Below are positions 1 to 7,788 of a DNA stretch of 54,152 bases, piece after piece. Every line of letters begins with the position of its first letter. Positions within the stretch are counted from its first letter, which is position 1. The translations under genes were made by a program, and so were the position numbers. The notes below the pieces were generated by a model, which had not been told where the DNA came from, did no database searches, and saw nothing but the letters and a program-made list of their open reading frames with translations. Origin of the DNA: Candidatus Kaiserbacteria bacterium RIFCSPLOWO2_01_FULL_45_25 (GTDB lineage Bacteria > Patescibacteriota > Minisyncoccia > Phycocordibacterales > UBA918); NCBI GenBank assembly GCA_001781415.1, contig MFLT01000006.1, forward strand, positions 9,387 to 63,538. Reading direction: 5' to 3'.

Positions 1-388
1 TAGCTTTCGCCAAGCAACTCTCGCACCGACAGCCGTCTTTTTTTATGAGGTCATTGAAGTACATCTTGCCATAGTTGTAGGTTAGTTCTTCGCCTGGAGC
101 GATAGCGCGCTTGGCGTAGATAAAGATGTGTTCTTCTTTCTCGTCGAGTTCAGGGTAACAGTTTGGCTTGCAGGCATGATTAAGGTAGCGAGCTGTATTT
201 TCACGACCCTTGCCATCAATAGTCCAGTTATCATTCAATTCAAACAAATACTTACCACCGCGACGGTTGGCTTCTTCTTCAGTAATTTTTTCACCCGTGT
301 ATTCGATGACTAGCTCACCTTTTTTAAATGCTTCCGTTGCAAACAGTCCGAGACCGGCCGAAGATTTTTTGACTGCTATTTTTTTCAT
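1..388 (-). CDS. SET-domain protein (partial, runs off the window start)
   Basis: The reverse strand encodes 129 residues from an ATG at 388 and stays open to the window edge, so the C-terminus is missing. The protein is almost entirely a SET fold. It has an N-terminal GLGLFATEAFKKGE strand, a GEKITEEEANRRG segment, the cofactor and active-site motif RYLNHACKPNC, then GEELTYNYG, and a post-SET-like cysteine cluster CRCESC. Family knowledge says SET proteins transfer methyl groups from S-adenosylmethionine to protein lysines. The bacterial substrate cannot be read from the sequence. The preserved NHxCxPN and GEEL motifs suggest an active enzyme. It diverges from xfp, and the 80 bp between them carries both promoters. 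Confidence 0.85.
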   Translation of the reverse strand, partial: MKKIAVKKSSAGLGLFATEAFKKGELVIEYTGEKITEEEANRRGGKYLFELNDNWTIDGKGRENTARYLNHACKPNCYPELDEKEEHIFIYAKRAIAPGEELTYNYGKMYFNDLIKKDGCRCESCLAKA

Positions 389-470
389 TGCCCTAGTATA
401 ACGAAAAAAGTTTTGTTTTGAACAGTCAACTGAGGGAAAGTCCCTCTAATTTTGCTATCATTACTAATAT

Positions 471-2822
471 ATGAATCAAGTTCTTGAAAAGTTCATTCGA
501 GCGGCAGATTATTTGTCTGCAGTCCAAATTTATTTGCGGGGTAATTATTTATTAAACGAGCCGTTAAAGCGTGAGCATATCAAGCCGCGGCTACTTGGTC
601 ACTGGGGCACTTGTCCGGGTGTTAACTTCACCTACGCTCACCTCAACCGCGCCATCATCGAACATGATCTCGATATGATGTTTGTGCTTGGGCCAGGTCA
701 TGGTTTCCCAGCCGTTCAGTCAAATTTATTTTTGGAAGGAACACTCTCGAAATACTACAAGAACATTTCTCGTGATAAAGACGGCATTGCCGACATGGCT
801 AGATTATTTAGTTGGCCGTATGGCTTTCCTAGTCACAGTAACCCAGAAGCACCGGGGGTTATTCTCGAAGGTGGGGAACTAGGGTACGCACTCGCTACCT
901 CTTATGGCGCTATCTTGGACAATCCAAGTTTAATTGTGTCTTGTCTAATTGGAGACGGTGAAGCGGAGACTGGCCCAACTGCTACTGCTTGGCATCTCAG
1001 TAAACTCATCGACCCTGGTCGCAATGGTGCTGTATTGCCGATTCTTCACCTCAATGGCTACAAGATTTCCGGTCCAACCCTCTATGGACGAATGCGTGAC
1101 GATGAACTCAAGTCACTATTCTGGGGCTATGGGTACGACCCAATTTTTGTTAATGCCTACGAAGGTGAAGACGTGCATGACCAAATGCGAGCGGCACTCG
1201 ATAAAGCTGTTAATGATATCCGCTTCACTCAGCACTGTGCTCGGGAGATGACTCTCAAGGACAACCCACGTTGGCCAATGATTATTTTGCGTTCACCAAA
1301 AGGCTGGCACAGTATCAAACAAATCCGCGAAAAGAGAATTGAAGACAACCACTATTCACACCAGGTGATTGCTGAAGGAGCGGCTCACAACGACGAAGAG
1401 TTCCAACTTCTTGAAGAATGGTTACGTTCATATCGTTTTGAAGAATTATTTGATGGTGAGAAATTTGACGCTGATATTGAGTCCCTAGTTCCGCGACCTG
1501 ATAGACGAATGGGTGATAATCCACGAGCACATGGCGGTTCTACTTACCGGGCTCTCAATCTCCCAGATTTAAATAACTACAGCACTTCTACTACCTGCAA
1601 CTTAGACGACCCTATCTGTGGTGAAGTCAGTAGTATGGAGAAGATTGGTGAATACCTCCGCGACATTATGCGCATGAACGAAGGGGAGCGAAACATCCGT
1701 CTCTTCTCACCAGATGAAACTTACTCAAACAAACTGCAGGCGGTGTTTGAATACACCAAGCGTACATTTGTATGGCCACACAAAGAGTGGGACAAAGACT
1801 TGGCTTGGGATGGGCGAGTGATGGAAATGCTTTCTGAACACAGCCTTCAAGGTATGATCCAAGGCTATGTACTCACTGGCCGCCATGGTGTATTCGTTTC
1901 ATATGAAGCCTTCGTGCAGATTGTGGCTAGTATGGCCGACCAATACGCTAAGTTCTTGAAAGTGGCTCGCTCTGTGCCGTGGCGCGGAGTAATCCCGTCT
2001 TTGAACTATATCTTGACCTCAACTGGTTGGCGCCAAGAACACAACGGTTTTTCTCACCAAAACCCTGGCTTTATTGATGGTGTGCTGCAGCGCCAAGGTT
2101 GTTTCACTAACGTTTACTTCCCAGCCGACGCCAACATTGCGCTAGCTACTTTCCACAAGATGATGAGCTCAACTCGTGAAATCAACGTGATGGTGTGTGA
2201 GAAGCGCCCGCTCCCAATCTGGCGCAGCCTTGAGGAAGCCAAGATAGACGTTCGTGATGGACTATCAATTTGGAACTTTGCTAGTGATGAAGATCCTCAT
2301 GTCGTTATTGCTTCGGCCGGTGACTATCCAACCCAAGAAGCTTTGGCAGCCGTCAGCATCATCAGACAAGAGCTTCCAGAGTTGCGAGTGCGGTTTGTAA
2401 ACATCACTTCATTGTCAGCTCTCGGAATGGGTAATTCTGGGTGCCGCGTCTTGGCTCATAATTTTTCTGAGTACTTTACTGAAGATAAACCAATTATCGT
2501 CAACTTCCACGGCTACCCACAAACCATGAAGCAGGTCTTGTTTGATTATGGTTGCGATTCAGACCGAGTCAGTATTCATGGCTATGAGGAAGTTGGTTCA
2601 ACTACAACTGCCTTTGACATGATGGTTCGAAATCATGTCGACCGTTACCACCTCGCCATGCAAGCCTTTGCCTTTGCCGAAAAAACTGGCGTGATAGATG
2701 AGGATACTCTTTTGCGCCTCACTTCACTGCTTCAAGAGGAGTTGGATAAACACCGTGAATACATCATGAAGAATGGTGATGATCCAATCGAAATTACTAA
2801 CTGGGTATGGCATTCACGTTAA
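471..2822 (+). CDS. xfp: Xylulose-5-phosphate/fructose-6-phosphate phosphoketolase
   Basis: A full-length 783-residue thiamine-diphosphate enzyme that splits xylulose 5-phosphate (and often fructose 6-phosphate) with phosphate into acetyl phosphate and a shorter sugar phosphate. Recognisable family blocks are LGHWGTCPGVNFTYAHLNR near residues 42-60, the diphosphate and Mg-binding GDGEAETGPTATAWH near residue 161, HLNGYKISGPTLYGRM near 193, and SWRQEHNGF-type (GWRQEHNGFSHQNPG) in the pyrimidine domain near 522. The length matches the family. The start lies a few bases after TATCAT/TACTAA with no Shine-Dalgarno, which fits a leaderless message. The 3' end overlaps ackA by 16 bp. The pair would make acetyl phosphate and then ATP plus acetate, a common fermentative core in reduced genomes. 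Confidence 0.95.
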   Translation: MNQVLEKFIRAADYLSAVQIYLRGNYLLNEPLKREHIKPRLLGHWGTCPGVNFTYAHLNRAIIEHDLDMMFVLGPGHGFPAVQSNLFLEGTLSKYYKNISRDKDGIADMARLFSWPYGFPSHSNPEAPGVILEGGELGYALATSYGAILDNPSLIVSCLIGDGEAETGPTATAWHLSKLIDPGRNGAVLPILHLNGYKISGPTLYGRMRDDELKSLFWGYGYDPIFVNAYEGEDVHDQMRAALDKAVNDIRFTQHCAREMTLKDNPRWPMIILRSPKGWHSIKQIREKRIEDNHYSHQVIAEGAAHNDEEFQLLEEWLRSYRFEELFDGEKFDADIESLVPRPDRRMGDNPRAHGGSTYRALNLPDLNNYSTSTTCNLDDPICGEVSSMEKIGEYLRDIMRMNEGERNIRLFSPDETYSNKLQAVFEYTKRTFVWPHKEWDKDLAWDGRVMEMLSEHSLQGMIQGYVLTGRHGVFVSYEAFVQIVASMADQYAKFLKVARSVPWRGVIPSLNYILTSTGWRQEHNGFSHQNPGFIDGVLQRQGCFTNVYFPADANIALATFHKMMSSTREINVMVCEKRPLPIWRSLEEAKIDVRDGLSIWNFASDEDPHVVIASAGDYPTQEALAAVSIIRQELPELRVRFVNITSLSALGMGNSGCRVLAHNFSEYFTEDKPIIVNFHGYPQTMKQVLFDYGCDSDRVSIHGYEEVGSTTTAFDMMVRNHVDRYHLAMQAFAFAEKTGVIDEDTLLRLTSLLQEELDKHREYIMKNGDDPIEITNWVWHSR

Positions 2823-3979
2823 TTATTAACCCAGGTAGTTCATCAAAAAAGTTCGCTCTTTATTCAGGGCGGACTTTGTTGTTGGAGGCATATGTTGAAA
2901 GATCTGCTGGTGGCTATGAGATGTGTACTGCCATTAGTGGGGAACAACAGAAATGCGATTTACTAAATCGTGATGAGTATAACGGCAGCCTCGGGCAATT
3001 TCTTGACGGTGCGATTAAGCGGGAGTTATTGGCTGATTATGATGATGTCACCAGAGTGGCGCTACGAGTAGTTGCCCCGGGGACGTATTTTCAGGAGCAC
3101 CGATTAATTGATGAAGAGTATTTAAGAAAGCTTGAGGCGTTGAGTAACGTTGCGCCGCTACATATTCCGCACTTGCTCCAGGAGATTAAAGCCACTAGGC
3201 AGATTTTGCCACAGACTAAGCTTGTAGGTGTGTCTGATAGCGCCTTTCACGCTAATATGCCAGATATAACTAGGCGCTATTCAATTCCAGAATCTGATGC
3301 TAAGCAGTTTGATATTTATCACTTTGGATACCATGGGTTATCTGTAGCTTCGGTGTTAGCAAGGGCCGATACAGTAGCCAGGGAACCACTACGCAAAGTC
3401 ATTGTTTGTCATATTGGTAGTGGTGTCAGTATTACCGCTGTGAAGAATGGTCGGAGTGTTGATACTACTATGGGCTATGCACCTGGCAGTGGGTTACCAA
3501 TGGGTACTCGGGCCGGAGACTTGCCAACTGGCGCTCTGTTGTCTTTGATGCAGCAAAAGAACCTCAAGCCTGCTGATGCTCTTGTATACCTCCAAACCAA
3601 CAGTGGGCTCATGAGCTTGGCTGGTGAGTCCGATCTGCGAATTTTGTTGGAACAGCGCTCTAAGGGTTACACCAAAGCTACCGCTGCTATCGATACATTT
3701 ATTTACCATCTTCAAAAAGCCATTGGTGGTTATATGGCCACCCTTGGTGGGGTAGAAGCTATTGTCCTTACTGCTACAGCTAGTCAGCGTAGTCCTATGC
3801 TGCGGCAATTGCTAATTGAGCCTTTGGCCCCACTAGGAATTATTTTGGATAAAGAAAAAAACGACGCGGCAATTAATCAAGAAGCTGTCATCAGTACCGA
3901 TGGGTCACCAATAAAAGTTTTGGTAATTAAAACCAGAGAGGCTGAAGAAATTCTTAAAAACAGTGAGTTATTTCGCTAA
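2807..3979 (+). CDS. ackA: Acetate kinase, divergent
   Basis: 390 residues of the ASKHA acetate/propionate kinase family, which transfers phosphate from acetyl phosphate to ADP. It shows the N-terminal INPGSSSKKFALY strand, SDSAFHANMP (canonical DTAFHQTMP), HFGYHGLS (canonical YGFHGTSH), and GRSVDTTMGYAPGSGLPMGTRAGDLPTG with the substrate-site arginine. It departs from textbook enzymes in two places: the usual RVVHGG is RVVAPG, and the ATP-site GNG is GSG (HIGSGVS). The start ATG lies inside the last codons of xfp in another frame, so translation is probably coupled. Function is nearly certain from the pairing with phosphoketolase. The kinetic meaning of the substitutions is unknown. Confidence 0.92.
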   Translation: MAFTLIINPGSSSKKFALYSGRTLLLEAYVERSAGGYEMCTAISGEQQKCDLLNRDEYNGSLGQFLDGAIKRELLADYDDVTRVALRVVAPGTYFQEHRLIDEEYLRKLEALSNVAPLHIPHLLQEIKATRQILPQTKLVGVSDSAFHANMPDITRRYSIPESDAKQFDIYHFGYHGLSVASVLARADTVAREPLRKVIVCHIGSGVSITAVKNGRSVDTTMGYAPGSGLPMGTRAGDLPTGALLSLMQQKNLKPADALVYLQTNSGLMSLAGESDLRILLEQRSKGYTKATAAIDTFIYHLQKAIGGYMATLGGVEAIVLTATASQRSPMLRQLLIEPLAPLGIILDKEKNDAAINQEAVISTDGSPIKVLVIKTREAEEILKNSELFR

Positions 3980-4033
3980 TTTTTTGCCACTGCATCTGGT
4001 ATAGTTGTGGTAATACGTTCCTGCTTGTTATTT

Positions 4034-5326
4034 ATGTCTTGGTTTGAAGAAAATAAACAAATCCTCATCGCGCTCCTGCACGGAGTAATGGTTTTTATTT
4101 TGCTTTTTGTTGGTTTGGTTATCTTTACCATCCAGTACGACTTTACTGACGTAAATATGGCGGTTCTGGCCTTTATTTTGGCGACCACTTGTATTGTATT
4201 TTTTGCCAAAAGTGTCTACGAGATTCACGCTAGTACAACGCGTGAAAAGAAATTAGCTGAAGAAATGGCTGAGAAGTACATCAAATCTTCCGAGCAGCTT
4301 TTTTTGGAGGTATACAACAATAGCCCGGTCGCTTATTTAATCGTTGGTAAGTTGGGGGATATTATCTCGGCTAACACCGCCGCCGCTCGGTTGTTTGGAG
4401 TTTCAGCTGATAAGCTCGTTAAGCGAGACCTCTTTGCTCTTATGAATGCTGGCGGGGAGGAGCACCAGTCTATTCTTAAGCAGAAGTTTCAAACTGGCAT
4501 CGTGGTTTCAGATGAAGAAGTAAAAGTCATTCGCAGTAACTCTTTCTCTTGGACCAAACTCTCAATCTTTCAATTCTCCAATGCTGATGGCAAGCGTCTC
4601 AGTCTAGTTACTTTGGTGGATGTGACTAAGCAAAAGGAGATTGAGATTGCTAAATCTGAGTTCGTGTCTTTGGCCTCACATCAACTCCGCACTCCTATTT
4701 CTGGTATGCGCTGGAGTGCGGAGCTCCTACTTATGGATGGTGTTGAGTCTCTGAGTAAGCAGCAAAAGCGTTACGTTGATCGATTGCTTTCTAGTATTCA
4801 GCGCATGAGTTCACTCGTGGATGACTTTTTGCAGGTGTCACGCTTTGAGCTTGGAACTCGTATTCTTAAGGAAGAGACAGTGGTGTTGAAAGAATTATTT
4901 GACGACATTATCGCTGAGCAAGATGCCAAGGTAACCCTCAATCGCCTCAAAATTTATAAAGAGTATGATCCAAGTGTAGTTAAGATTCAAAGTGATATGG
5001 CGCTTTTGCGCATGGTAGTTACAAATCTCTACACTAACGCCGTAAAGTATTCTCGTATTGGGGGAGAGATTTCGGTTGGCTACATGCGACAAGGTGGCGA
5101 CTTGGTGATTACCGTCAAAGACAGTGGTATGGGTATTCCGGTGGCTGAACAACAACGGGTATTTTCAAAAATCTTCCGCGCCAGTAACGCTATCAAAGAA
5201 GTACCAGACGGTACTGGTCTTGGTTTATACATTGTACAAAAAGCCGTTCAAACCCTGGAAGGCCGGGTCAGCTTTGTTTCTACTGAAAACATCGGCACTA
5301 CCTTCACGGTAGTAATTCCAATCTAA
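4034..5326 (+). CDS. PAS-containing membrane sensor histidine kinase
   Basis: 430 residues from ATG 4034 (a GTG at 4007 would add nine residues, but the TATAGT at 4000-4005 argues against it). Two transmembrane helices lie near residues 10-35 and 42-62. A PAS domain follows at about 85-205, then HisKA with the phospho-acceptor in SLASHQLRTP (His216), then HATPase_c with the N box NLYTNAVKYS near 330, DSGMGIP and GTGLGLYIV. This is a complete orthodox kinase with almost no external loop, so it probably senses a membrane or cytoplasmic signal. The facing convergent gene is a lone receiver, which may be its partner. No other regulator is adjacent. Confidence 0.93.
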   Translation: MSWFEENKQILIALLHGVMVFILLFVGLVIFTIQYDFTDVNMAVLAFILATTCIVFFAKSVYEIHASTTREKKLAEEMAEKYIKSSEQLFLEVYNNSPVAYLIVGKLGDIISANTAAARLFGVSADKLVKRDLFALMNAGGEEHQSILKQKFQTGIVVSDEEVKVIRSNSFSWTKLSIFQFSNADGKRLSLVTLVDVTKQKEIEIAKSEFVSLASHQLRTPISGMRWSAELLLMDGVESLSKQQKRYVDRLLSSIQRMSSLVDDFLQVSRFELGTRILKEETVVLKELFDDIIAEQDAKVTLNRLKIYKEYDPSVVKIQSDMALLRMVVTNLYTNAVKYSRIGGEISVGYMRQGGDLVITVKDSGMGIPVAEQQRVFSKIFRASNAIKEVPDGTGLGLYIVQKAVQTLEGRVSFVSTENIGTTFTVVIPI

Positions 5327-5359
5327 AGTTAAGGATTGATTATTCTTAATCAAGTCAAT

Positions 5360-5397
5360 CATATTAAAACTGGGTGCTAGCACCCAGTTTTAATATG
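5360..5397. terminator. Bidirectional terminator, 38-bp perfect palindrome
   Basis: Eighteen-base arms (catattaaaactgggtgc and its complement) separated by only TA. It lies between the convergent kinase and receiver genes, with A and T tracts on both outer ends, so it can end transcription from both sides. Confidence 0.85.
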
Positions 5398-5412
5398 ACT
5401 CCTTTCTGTGAC

Positions 5413-5802
5413 TTATTTAAGTTTGTCTTTTGTGAGTAGTTCACCCTCAATTCGGGCGGCCAGGTTTTCAATACCCCAGTGTGATTTATGAAGGATGTCT
5501 TCAGTTGGTAGGTCTAGGTCAGTTGGAACGACGTCTGTGGTATCTGAAGCGGTGAGTACAAGTACGCGGGCAGTGCGACCCCAGTCATCCATTCGAAGTT
5601 TGCGTAGTACTTCATAGCCATCAATGTCTGGCAGCTTCAGGTCTAGCAGAATTAAGTCAGGCTTTTCTTGAGGAGCGATTTTTAGACCAGCAATACCAGT
5701 TGAGGCCTTGATAGCGTGATAGCCTTTAAATATAAGCATGTCTTCAAGTGAGTCAGCCAAGTCGGCTGAGTCCTCAATTATCAGAATCTTTTTTTGTGAC
5801 AT
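5413..5802 (-). CDS. Single-domain response regulator (CheY-like)
   Basis: 129 residues, one receiver domain and no output domain. It has the acidic pair in ILIIEDSAD (E10, D11), phospho-acceptor Asp54 in LILLDLKLPD, the switch Thr in VLVLTASD, and the conserved Lys in ILHKSHWG. The start at 5802 is preferred over an upstream in-frame ATG because TACAAT lies eight bases before it, and a terminator for the upstream gene lies between the two possible starts. The protein would act by protein-protein contact or as a phosphorelay intermediate. The convergent histidine kinase is the obvious candidate donor. Confidence 0.9.
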   Translation of the reverse strand: MSQKKILIIEDSADLADSLEDMLIFKGYHAIKASTGIAGLKIAPQEKPDLILLDLKLPDIDGYEVLRKLRMDDWGRTARVLVLTASDTTDVVPTDLDLPTEDILHKSHWGIENLAARIEGELLTKDKLK

Positions 5803-5858
5803 ATGTGAGTATTGTAGCTTATTTAGAACTGAGAGAGTAGTGGCTATCCAGTAATTGA

Positions 5859-5883
5859 AAACCCCGTCACATTGACGGGGTTT
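5859..5883 (-). terminator. Rho-independent terminator
   Basis: Eleven-base stem AAACCCCGTCA/TGACGGGGTTT with a three-base loop, just after the stop of the 105-residue gene on the minus strand and before the receiver gene promoter. Confidence 0.85.
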
Positions 5884-5905
5884 CTGGTGGATTGCTTCCG
5901 GTGAC

Positions 5906-6223
5906 TTATGCACCGATTTTCTCTCTGATTATTCTAGATAAACCAATTGAACTCGATGGTGTGGGTGCACCCCTTTCCACTCTAGCCCTTTTGGCGGCCA
6001 GGGCGGCGTCTTCTTCATCGATTTCAGCGATGCTGATGTAGTAAGCCAGTTTTGTTTTGGCCTGCGTCAGTTCTGGTTGAAGGTCGAAGGGTACCCTTGG
6101 CCACATCCCGTAAAGCTTGGTCAGAAGGTCGGCAAGTGGCAAATTTGGTTTTGTGCCTCTACCTAACTCCCAGAGGGCAAGAGCTACCAACCTAAGGGTT
6201 TCTTTATCTTCAGGTGTCAACAT
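5906..6223 (-). CDS. Orphan 105-residue protein, SD-led cassette
   Basis: Unrecognised. The open frame extends upstream into the cohesin gene, but the start is placed at ATG 6223 because AAGGAGA lies five bases before it. The protein MLTPEDKETLRLVALALWELGRG... is soluble, helical and charged, with a central WPRVPFDLQPELTQAKTKLAYY segment and an Arg/Lys-rich C-terminus; there is no signal peptide. It has its own promoter (6282-6310) inside the 3' end and downstream flank of the cohesin gene and its own terminator. It therefore looks like an independent transcription unit. No function can be assigned. Confidence 0.7.
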   Translation of the reverse strand: MLTPEDKETLRLVALALWELGRGTKPNLPLADLLTKLYGMWPRVPFDLQPELTQAKTKLAYYISIAEIDEEDAALAAKRARVERGAPTPSSSIGLSRIIREKIGA

Positions 6224-6281
6224 AGCCATCTCCTTGAGTTGAGTGAAAAATGGATGCTTGGAGGGAACAACAGCAACCTTT

Positions 6282-6310
6282 AGTATGCAGAGCTTCCAAA
6301 CTTTTTGCAA
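6282..6310 (-). promoter_or_regulatory. Sigma70-like promoter for the 105-residue gene
   Basis: TTGCAA (6305-6310), a 17-base spacer and CATACT (6282-6287) on the minus strand, followed by a leader of about 55 bases that ends in AAGGAGA. It starts right after the cohesin-dockerin stop codon. Confidence 0.55.
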
Positions 6311-6323
6311 GTTGAGGGCGGTT

Positions 6324-7088
6324 CTAATTGGTACGAGCTTGGAGGAGGATGCTGAGGTCAACGGTGTTTATTTTGCCATCATCATTGAAGTCACCCTCTA
6401 GACTCTGAGTTGAAAGAAGAATTAAAAATAGACTAATGTCGGTGAGGTTTACCTTGCTGTCATCGTTAAGGTCTGGAGTAGGCAGCTTTCGTAAAACTAG
6501 TACATTAGCTTCTGATTTAGTTTCGTGTTGAATACTAATGGTTGGGGTGGTGGTTGGAGTTTCGTGTGCAGCGACAATAAAAAGAGTCTCAACATAATCT
6601 TCGAGAGGGGCTTCAGTGCCGAAACCGTCATGCATAAGAACCTGAGTATCTCCCAAGATTAGATTACTGTCACCAACCGTATGTGCTTTAAAAGTAATGG
6701 TGAGCAAGGTCTCACTACCAGTGAATCCGCCTGGTCTGGTGGTGCCGCCAGCAAAGCTAATTGTCCCAGCTCCATTTTCATACCACGGAGTTTCGGCCCA
6801 AAGATCAGCTAGAGAAGTATTGTAGTCAATATTTTCTACCGCTAGCACCCCTTCGTTAAATCGTACGGTTCCTTTGAAGGCGTTTACCGGTATTTCCGAA
6901 GTGGCGAGAATTTGTACTGTGAATGTATCACCTGGCTTACTGACGAAGGTACTTGGGGCCAACATGATGGTGGTACTGGCGTGCTCGCTTGGGAGGAGGT
7001 AGATGCCAGTTACTGCTATAAGTCCTAAGATAACGCTAGCGACCAGAGCTGGCGGGACAATCATTCCTTTTCGTAGTGATAGTTTCAT
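6324..7088 (-). CDS. Membrane-anchored cohesin-dockerin protein
   Basis: 254 residues. An N-terminal hydrophobic helix (MIVPPALVASVILGLIAVTG) acts as signal anchor. Residues about 40-160 form a cohesin-like beta sandwich (KPGDTFTVQILATSE, FKGTVRFNEGVLAVENI, ETLLTITFKAHTVGDS). After a Thr/Pro linker come two type I dockerin repeats, DLNDDSKVNLTDISLFL and DFNDDGKINTVDLSILL, each with the Ca-binding DxNxDxxxxxxD pattern. Cohesins bind dockerins, so having both in one chain suggests self-assembly or cross-linking on the cell surface. The start is six bases after TACTAT with no ribosome site. No cellulosome enzymes are nearby, so a structural or attachment role is inferred. Confidence 0.85.
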   Translation of the reverse strand: MKLSLRKGMIVPPALVASVILGLIAVTGIYLLPSEHASTTIMLAPSTFVSKPGDTFTVQILATSEIPVNAFKGTVRFNEGVLAVENIDYNTSLADLWAETPWYENGAGTISFAGGTTRPGGFTGSETLLTITFKAHTVGDSNLILGDTQVLMHDGFGTEAPLEDYVETLFIVAAHETPTTTPTISIQHETKSEANVLVLRKLPTPDLNDDSKVNLTDISLFLILLSTQSLEGDFNDDGKINTVDLSILLQARTN

Positions 7089-7151
7089 ATGTATATAGTA
7101 TTACATATTATTTTTTTATAAAAATCACCCTTTGGTAAGGGTGGTGGGTGA

Positions 7152-7679
7152 TTAGGCCTGTTCGGCCACACCAGGGAAGCTCTCAGGAGCCTTGTTCGAG
7201 TCCGGCTTCACAAAGAAACCTTCCTTCTGCGAGTACTTCACGCCCGAGACCGCCGGACGGTCGCGCAGCAGGGCTTCGCGGTCAACTTCGGTGATGTAGC
7301 GCAGGTACTGCGTGAGCTTCATGGCTTCCAGGTTTTTGATGACCTGCTCAGCCCCGCCCTTGGCGTAGGTGACTTTGGTCGGCGGCAGCCGCCAGCCGAA
7401 TTCACCGCCAGTCAGCACGAGGCTCTTCTTGTCGCCAACGAGCAGTGTCTTGCGATTCTGCGAAGCGTAGGTCAGCAGGGCTTTTACGTACTGCTTGTGT
7501 TCCTCTTGCAGCGGGGCGGCGGCTTCTTCAGCATTGCTGCGGGCTTCGGCCACATCAGCTTCGAGGTTGGTCTTGATGGTGGCGAGGTCACGCTCACATT
7601 CACCAATCTTGAACAGAAGTGCGTTCACTTCAGACAGATTGGCAGGGACAGGGAAGAGGGATTTTTTGCGGGTGGCCAT
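7152..7679 (-). CDS. Mu Gam-like host-nuclease inhibitor family protein
   Basis: 175 residues from ATG 7679, chosen because AGGAG lies six bases upstream. It starts MATRKKSLFPVPANLSEVN, then a long Glu/Ala-rich coiled coil (GECERDLATIKTNLEADVAEARSNAEEAAA), then VGDKKSLVLTGGEFGWRLPPTKV and a C-terminal KYSQKEGFFVKPDS. This layout (coiled coil, then a strand pair with the tGxixWR-type block) matches the phage Mu Gam family, which binds DNA ends and blocks exonucleases; some bacterial copies are Ku-like. Codons are much richer in G+C than in the flanking cohesin gene, and no phage structural genes lie nearby, so it is an isolated acquisition. Confidence 0.75.
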   Translation of the reverse strand: MATRKKSLFPVPANLSEVNALLFKIGECERDLATIKTNLEADVAEARSNAEEAAAPLQEEHKQYVKALLTYASQNRKTLLVGDKKSLVLTGGEFGWRLPPTKVTYAKGGAEQVIKNLEAMKLTQYLRYITEVDREALLRDRPAVSGVKYSQKEGFFVKPDSNKAPESFPGVAEQA

Positions 7680-7726
7680 GGTGGACTCCTGGTGGGTGGA
7701 AAGAACAAAACTATCTAAGAGAGAGT

Positions 7727-7772
7727 TTGTCACAGGTCTTGATATTTGTTATAGTGTCGTCGAATCTCGACA
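7727..7772 (+). promoter_or_regulatory. Promoter and probable operator of the TrmB-like gene
   Basis: TTGTCA (7727-7732), a 17-base spacer and TATAGT (7750-7755), followed at once by the inverted repeat TGTCG (7755-7759) / CGACA (7768-7772). An operator touching the -10 box and start site suggests autoregulation by the encoded regulator. Confidence 0.6.
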
Positions 7773-7788
7773 AATAATTAAAAACACC

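Noticed and set aside
5803..5913. N-terminal extension of the response regulator
   Set aside because: The segment contains the terminator of the upstream gene; the receiver fold begins at the internal ATG 5802.
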